NCBI GenBank assembly: GCA_018702955.1
Contig: JABJEK010000092.1
Location: 1 to 48,795 of the forward strand
DNA from: Rhodospirillaceae bacterium
GTDB lineage: Bacteria > Pseudomonadota > Alphaproteobacteria > UBA6615
Length of the DNA: 48,795 nt
Direction: 5' to 3'
This document shows positions 44,935 through 48,795 of the stretch, in pieces (position 1 is the stretch's first letter; each line of letters starts with the position of its first letter). The notes beneath the pieces are model-generated. The model searched no databases. It had not been told where the DNA came from and saw nothing but the letters and a program-made list of their open reading frames with translations. The position numbers were made by a program, and so were the translations under genes.

Positions 44935-45285
44935 ATGCTTTCCTATTTGAACCTCGCCCTCGAACTCACCGCGAGCCCGGTGGCTCTGGCCGGTTATATC
45001 GGCCTCGGCGTGTACGCCACGACCACATGGCGGGCGTTCAAATATGCGTTTCTCTGGGGTCTGGCAGTCCAGATTTTTGCCCTGGCGCTGGGCAAGGTCT
45101 CGTTCCTCGATATGCAGGGGCTTGTCGCCCAGACGGGCCTGCGGCTTGCCGGTGCGCTGATCGTCACCATGGGTGTCTATTATCTGTACCGGTTCATGCG
45201 CCGGCGTTCCGGCGGCAAGGGACCACATGACGGTAGGCCGCCCAAGCAGGAGCGCAAGCCGCCACATCTGCGCCGGGTGAAATAG
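44935..45285 (+). CDS. Small membrane protein of unknown function
   Basis: The 116-residue protein has three likely membrane helices (about 5-27, 35-53 and 66-85) and a basic, Pro-rich cytoplasmic tail (RRRSGGKGPHDGRPPKQERK). I recognise no family. It stands alone between a divergent dioxygenase gene and a convergent PaiB-family gene, 3 bases from the latter's stop. The ribosome site before ATG 44935 is weak. Hydrophobicity pattern and lack of frame breaks support it as a real gene. Confidence 0.65.
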   Translation: MLSYLNLALELTASPVALAGYIGLGVYATTTWRAFKYAFLWGLAVQIFALALGKVSFLDMQGLVAQTGLRLAGALIVTMGVYYLYRFMRRRSGGKGPHDGRPPKQERKPPHLRRVK

Positions 45286-45288
45286 CGT

Positions 45289-45915
45289 TTATTTGTCTGC
45301 GCGCTCGCGCATCAGCGCGGCGAGGTCTCGTTCCGTCTCACGTGCGCTTTTCGCCAACTCGTGCGCGACATTGGTGCGGTCGGCTGCGGGACGGTTCTGG
45401 CTCAACTTGAACTTACCCTCGAGCCGGTCGATCGGCATTTCGAAGGCCGTGACACCACGTAGCATCCCCTCGATATAGCGTTCAGGCTGGCCGTCCATAG
45501 TCCATGCGTCGGGGTGGTTACCCTCGGACGCCGCGATGAGCGCTTCCTGTTGGGCCCGGACGGTGTCGATGTCGGTTATTTCGCGTGCGGCGCCGTAGGC
45601 GTGCACGGCCGCGTAGTTCCAGGTAGGCACGGCGTCACCCGGTGTGTACCAGCGTGGCGAGACATAGGCGTGCGGGCCCTCGAAGATCGCCAGCAGCATT
45701 GTCTTGCCGTCGAACAATTCACCGTGAGGATTGTTCTTCGCTACATGGCCGACCAGGGTGCCGTTGGGGCCGGCCGCGTGATCGAGCACGAACGGGATAT
45801 GGGTCGCAAAAGGCGCGTCGTCGCGTTGTCCGATCAGAATCCCGAACGGGTTGGCGTCGATCAGGCCGTGGAGGACATCGGGATCGGTCTCGCGATACAG
45901 GTCCGGAATGAACAT
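45289..45915 (-). CDS. PaiB-family FMN-binding protein (putative negative regulator)
   Basis: The 208-residue protein has the PaiB pattern: ATHIPFVLD, GHVAKNNPH, GPHAYVSPRWYTP, VPTWNYAAVHAYG and the C-terminal KFKLSQNR. The family has an FMN-binding split-barrel fold; B. subtilis PaiB was described as a negative regulator of sporulation and protease genes, but a flavoenzyme role is equally likely here. The length is normal. AGGGTGAGCC precedes the ATG at 45915. Confidence 0.92.
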   Translation of the reverse strand: MFIPDLYRETDPDVLHGLIDANPFGILIGQRDDAPFATHIPFVLDHAAGPNGTLVGHVAKNNPHGELFDGKTMLLAIFEGPHAYVSPRWYTPGDAVPTWNYAAVHAYGAAREITDIDTVRAQQEALIAASEGNHPDAWTMDGQPERYIEGMLRGVTAFEMPIDRLEGKFKLSQNRPAADRTNVAHELAKSARETERDLAALMRERADK

Positions 45916-45942
45916 GGCTCACCCTCCGGTGTCGGTTGGGTT

Positions 45943-46866
45943 TCAGGGCGCAGCCGGCATCAATGTGAAGCTGCACGTTCCGCGCGTAATACTTTGAAAT
46001 TCGATCGGCGCGCCGGGTGCCGGGAGTGCGGCCTCGAACAGGTCGGATGCCTGATCAGGTACATCGACTTGCGGTGTGCCGCCGGCATTGTCCGTAACCC
46101 GCGCGAAGCGCTGCTCGTTGGAGACCATATAGATACGCGTGACGCCCACGGCGCCGAAGAGCACCAGCCGGTCGTCGTCGATACCCTCGATGACGAAGTC
46201 CCGCTGCGTGATCGTGACTTTGCTGTTTGGAACCGCGCAGGTCCCTGTCGTCAGCAGATCATAGCCGCCCGCCAGATCGCGTGGCGGGCCGTTTGCCCGC
46301 ATTTTTTCGCCCGCGGCAACGACGCTCATCGAGTGCACGGCGGCGGCCATGAGGACCGGAAGTTCGATGCTTTCGCCGTCCGGTAGATGAATGTTCATCC
46401 GGCTCGTCTGAAACATTTGGCCGAAGGCGGGGTCGGTCTGGGAGAGCGCACGCAGAAACCCCGCCTGCACCACGATCGAGAAAGTGCCCTCGATGCTCGT
46501 CGTAACCGTGTGGGCGAGGTCGTCCCGGCTGCGGGCCGCCACGCCGGTTTCGACGCCGGTTCGTACGGTCGAGATGGTTGCAGCGACCTCTTCACTTTGG
46601 GCTGTCATGGTGTTGATCGCGGCGTTAAGGCCCTCGATTCGTGCGGGATCTGTCGTCCCGTCGTAATAACGGAATACGGCTCCCGGTTTGAACATGTTGG
46701 CGGGGCCGGCGGGAATCCTCTCACTCTCGCTCTGGCTATGCGCCGGGCCAGTGCCCGAAAACGCGACCGCCGCGGACAGGGCCGCGGCGGTGAGAAATTG
46801 TGCAACAAGATTCCCGAACGGGCGTGTGCGACCGTCGGATGTTTCGCGATGTTTTGAGGCGGTCAA
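45943..46866 (-). CDS. Exported protein of unknown function, coupled to sdhB
   Basis: The frame contains no ATG before a clear signal-peptide-like segment ([22 protein letters not shown], about 22-43 in this numbering). The best start is TTG 46866, which overlaps the sdhB stop as TTGA; this gives 307 residues. The same frame stays open further upstream inside sdhB, but that part overlaps sdhB and is not protein-like. The mature part has [14 protein letters not shown], a helical middle and a C-terminal beta-rich region ending [15 protein letters not shown]; two C-terminal Cys could pair. I recognise no family. The overlap implies co-expression with succinate dehydrogenase. Confidence 0.7.
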   Translation of the reverse strand: MTASKHRETSDGRTRPFGNLVAQFLTAAALSAAVAFSGTGPAHSQSESERIPAGPANMFKPGAVFRYYDGTTDPARIEGLNAAINTMTAQSEEVAATISTVRTGVETGVAARSRDDLAHTVTTSIEGTFSIVVQAGFLRALSQTDPAFGQMFQTSRMNIHLPDGESIELPVLMAAAVHSMSVVAAGEKMRANGPPRDLAGGYDLLTTGTCAVPNSKVTITQRDFVIEGIDDDRLVLFGAVGVTRIYMVSNEQRFARVTDNAGGTPQVDVPDQASDLFEAALPAPGAPIEFQSITRGTCSFTLMPAAP

Positions 46867-47642
46867 ACCCGGCGTTCCACCATCATCTTCTTGATCTCCG
46901 CGATCGCCTTGGCCGGGTTCAGATGCTTCGGGCAGGTGCGGGTGCAGTTCATGATGGTGTGGCAGCGATACAGGCGGAATGGATCCTCGAGCTGGTCGAG
47001 GCGGTCGCCCGTTGCTTCGTCGCGGCTGTCGGCGAGCCAGCGATAGGCCTGCAACAGGATGGCCGGGCCGAGATATCGGTCCTCGTTCCACCAATAGCTC
47101 GGGCAGGATGTCGAGCAGCAGGCGCACAGGACGCATTCCCACATGCCATCGATCTTGGCCCGGTCTTCGGGGCTCTGCAGGCGCTCGCGCTCGGGGGCCT
47201 GGCTGTCGGTCTTGAGCCAGGGCTCGATCTGCCGGTACTGGGCAAAGAAATGCGTCTGGTCGGGCACCAGGTCCTTGATCACCGACTGATGGGGCAGGGG
47301 ATAGACCCGCACATCGCCCTTCGCGTCGTCGATATATTTGGTACACGCCAGCGTGTTGGTCCCGTCGATATTCATCGCGCAGGAGCCGCACACGCCCTCG
47401 CGGCATGACCGCCGGAATGTGAGGGTCGGATCGACCTCATTCTTGATCTTGATGAGCGCGTCCAGAACCATTGGCCCGCAATCGTCGAGGTCAAGATGGT
47501 AGGTGTCGACTCGCGGATTGTCGCCGCTGTCCGGGGACCAGCGATAAATCTTGAAGGCTTTGGTGTTGGTCGCGCCGTCGGGCTTGGGCCATTCCTTGCC
47601 TTCGGACACTTTTGAATTCTTCGGCAGCGTAAACTCAGCCAT
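46863..47642 (-). CDS. sdhB: Succinate dehydrogenase iron-sulfur subunit
   Basis: The 259-residue subunit carries three iron-sulfur clusters: [2Fe-2S] in [21 protein letters not shown], one set in [16 protein letters not shown] and one in [17 protein letters not shown] (shown in parts: [27 protein letters not shown]). It passes electrons from SdhA to ubiquinone. It starts [15 protein letters not shown] and lies 31 bases after sdhA. The membrane-anchor genes sdhC and sdhD would be beyond the right edge. Confidence 0.97.
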   Translation of the reverse strand: MAEFTLPKNSKVSEGKEWPKPDGATNTKAFKIYRWSPDSGDNPRVDTYHLDLDDCGPMVLDALIKIKNEVDPTLTFRRSCREGVCGSCAMNIDGTNTLACTKYIDDAKGDVRVYPLPHQSVIKDLVPDQTHFFAQYRQIEPWLKTDSQAPERERLQSPEDRAKIDGMWECVLCACCSTSCPSYWWNEDRYLGPAILLQAYRWLADSRDEATGDRLDQLEDPFRLYRCHTIMNCTRTCPKHLNPAKAIAEIKKMMVERRV

Positions 47643-47673
47643 ATCTCAAATTCTCCTCGTCGCCTGGATCGGC

Positions 47674-48795
47674 CTAGTAGGACCGCACCTTGGGCGGGAA
47701 GCTCTGGACTTCGTTGGTCAGGGGCTGGAGATGCACCGGGCGATACTTGAGGTCGACTTTGCCCTTCTCATCGACCCAGGCCAGCGTGTGCTTCATCCAT
47801 TCGTCGTCGTTGCGATCGGCGAAATCCTCACGCGCATGGGCGCCGCGGCTTTCCTCGCGCGCCTTGGCGCCGTTGATCGTGACGAGCGACTGCATCATCA
47901 GATTTTCGAGCTCCAGCGTCTCGACGAGATCGGAATTCCAGACCATCGAGTTGTCCGAAACTTTCAGATCGTCGCGCGCACCCCACAATTCGTCGAGCTT
48001 GTCGGCCCCTTCCTGCAGGACCTCGCCGGTCCGGAACACGGCGCAGTTGTTCTGCATCGTGCGCTGCATCTCACCGCGGAGTTTCGCGGTCGGCGTGCTG
48101 CCGTTCGCGTGGCGCAGCTTGTCGAGGCGCGCCAGTGCGTCATCTCCGGCATCCGCGGCAAGCGGCTCATGTGGCGTGCCCGGCGTGACCAGCTCGGCAG
48201 CGCGCAGTGCCGCGGCGCGGCCGAACACCACCAGATCAAGCAGCGAGTTCGAGCCCAGGCGGTTGGCGCCATGGACCGAGACGCTGGCCGATTCGCCGAT
48301 CGCCATCAGGCCCGGCGTGACCGCCTCGGGGTCGTCTTCGGTCCAGGTCCGGACCTCGCCCTTATACGTCGTCGGGATGCCGCCCATATTGTAGTGGCAG
48401 GTCGGCAGGACCGGGATCGGCTCCTTGGTCACATCGACACCGGCGAAGATACGCGCGGTCTCCGAGATGCCCGGCAGACGCTGGGCGATCACGGCGGGGT
48501 CGAGATGCTCGAGATGCAGATGGATGTGATCCTTCTCACCACCGACACCGCGGCCTTCGCGCATTTCGATGGTCATCGAACGGCTGACCACGTCGCGGCT
48601 GGCGAGATCCTTGGCCGACGGCGCGTAGCGTTCCATGAAACGTTCGCCCTCGGAATTCGTCAGATAGCCGCCTTCGCCGCGTGATCCTTCGGTGATCAGC
48701 GCGCCGGCGCCGTAGATGCCGGTCGGGTGGAACTGCACGAACTCCATATCCTCCAGCGGCAGGCCGGCCCGTGCGACCATCGCATTGCCGTCACC
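47674..48795 (-). CDS. sdhA: Succinate dehydrogenase flavoprotein subunit, 5' partial
   Basis: The C-terminal 373 residues of a protein usually near 595 long; the frame is open to the window edge ([16 protein letters not shown]...). [15 protein letters not shown] and [16 protein letters not shown] belong to the FAD and substrate site. [20 protein letters not shown] binds FAD, and the C-terminal [14 protein letters not shown] is diagnostic of SdhA rather than fumarate reductase. It oxidises succinate to fumarate. The FAD-attaching His and the N-terminus are outside the window. Confidence 0.97.
   Translation of the reverse strand, partial: GDGNAMVARAGLPLEDMEFVQFHPTGIYGAGALITEGSRGEGGYLTNSEGERFMERYAPSAKDLASRDVVSRSMTIEMREGRGVGGEKDHIHLHLEHLDPAVIAQRLPGISETARIFAGVDVTKEPIPVLPTCHYNMGGIPTTYKGEVRTWTEDDPEAVTPGLMAIGESASVSVHGANRLGSNSLLDLVVFGRAAALRAAELVTPGTPHEPLAADAGDDALARLDKLRHANGSTPTAKLRGEMQRTMQNNCAVFRTGEVLQEGADKLDELWGARDDLKVSDNSMVWNSDLVETLELENLMMQSLVTINGAKAREESRGAHAREDFADRNDDEWMKHTLAWVDEKGKVDLKYRPVHLQPLTNEVQSFPPKVRSY

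Noticed and set aside
46867..47406. Extension of the exported-protein frame 180 codons upstream, inside sdhB
   Set aside because: It overlaps sdhB in another frame and is Arg/Pro-rich and not protein-like; the signal-peptide-like segment lies downstream of it.

Overview
The window is high-GC bacterial chromosome, most likely from an alphaproteobacterium of the Rhodospirillales or a relative. Four things point there: the TCA gene order mdh-sucC-sucD-sucA-sucB-lpdA; an F1 ATPase operon (atpHAGDC) without F0 genes beside priA; the neighbours transaldolase-DUF484-xerC; and the run obgE-proB-proA-nadD-rsfS-rlmH-gpmA-envC-ctpA-DUF610-rppH. This assignment rests on gene order and protein character, not on a marker-gene search. 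No stretch longer than about 270 bases lacks a gene.

Region 1 (1-5010, mostly minus strand) looks accessory. It holds the 3' part of a 2-oxoacid dehydrogenase-type locus: a fused E1 alpha/beta protein followed by a crotonase-fold enzyme. Next come an aldo/keto reductase, an HNH_2 endonuclease and an intact tRNA-Ser(CGA). A decayed second copy of that tRNA lies 2.2 kb away in the same orientation, so the reductase and endonuclease genes are bracketed by two tRNA copies. This is the architecture of a small integrated segment, although no integrase is visible.

Region 2 (5150-17377, plus strand) is housekeeping: ribosomal proteins L21 (with a histone-H1-like tail) and L27, ObgE, proline synthesis (proB, a DMT-family transporter, a 22-codon mini-ORF, proA), NAD synthesis (nadD), rsfS, rlmH, phosphoglycerate mutase, then a tightly packed envelope/RNA set (EnvC-like activator, CtpA protease, DUF610 deacetylase-like protein, RppH).

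Region 3 (17365-25737, minus strand) has a ferritin-like di-iron protein with its own promoter, the F1 ATPase operon with a clear upstream promoter, and priA. Region 4 (25848-31177) has transaldolase, DUF484 and xerC, an FkbM methyltransferase, and a CHASE4 histidine kinase with a receiver-only response regulator.

Region 5 (31197-40492, minus strand) is the TCA block: malate dehydrogenase, succinyl-CoA synthetase, the 2-oxoglutarate dehydrogenase E1 and E2 (E2 has two lipoyl domains) and E3. A predicted promoter with a 9-bp direct repeat lies upstream of mdh. ZapE follows. The succinate dehydrogenase genes sdhB and sdhA (partial) close the window. An apparently accessory block (41813-45915) lies between zapE and the sdh genes: an SAF-domain oxidoreductase, a carboxymuconolactone-decarboxylase-family protein, an EctD-like PhyH dioxygenase, a small membrane protein and a PaiB-family flavoprotein, plus a long palindromic repeat.

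I found no convincing wholly new multi-gene system. The best leads are the tRNA-bracketed segment, the apparent ATA start of rsfS behind a minicistron, the ATGA-linked mini-ORF before proA, the operator-like repeats at mdh, and an unrecognised exported protein whose gene overlaps sdhB.
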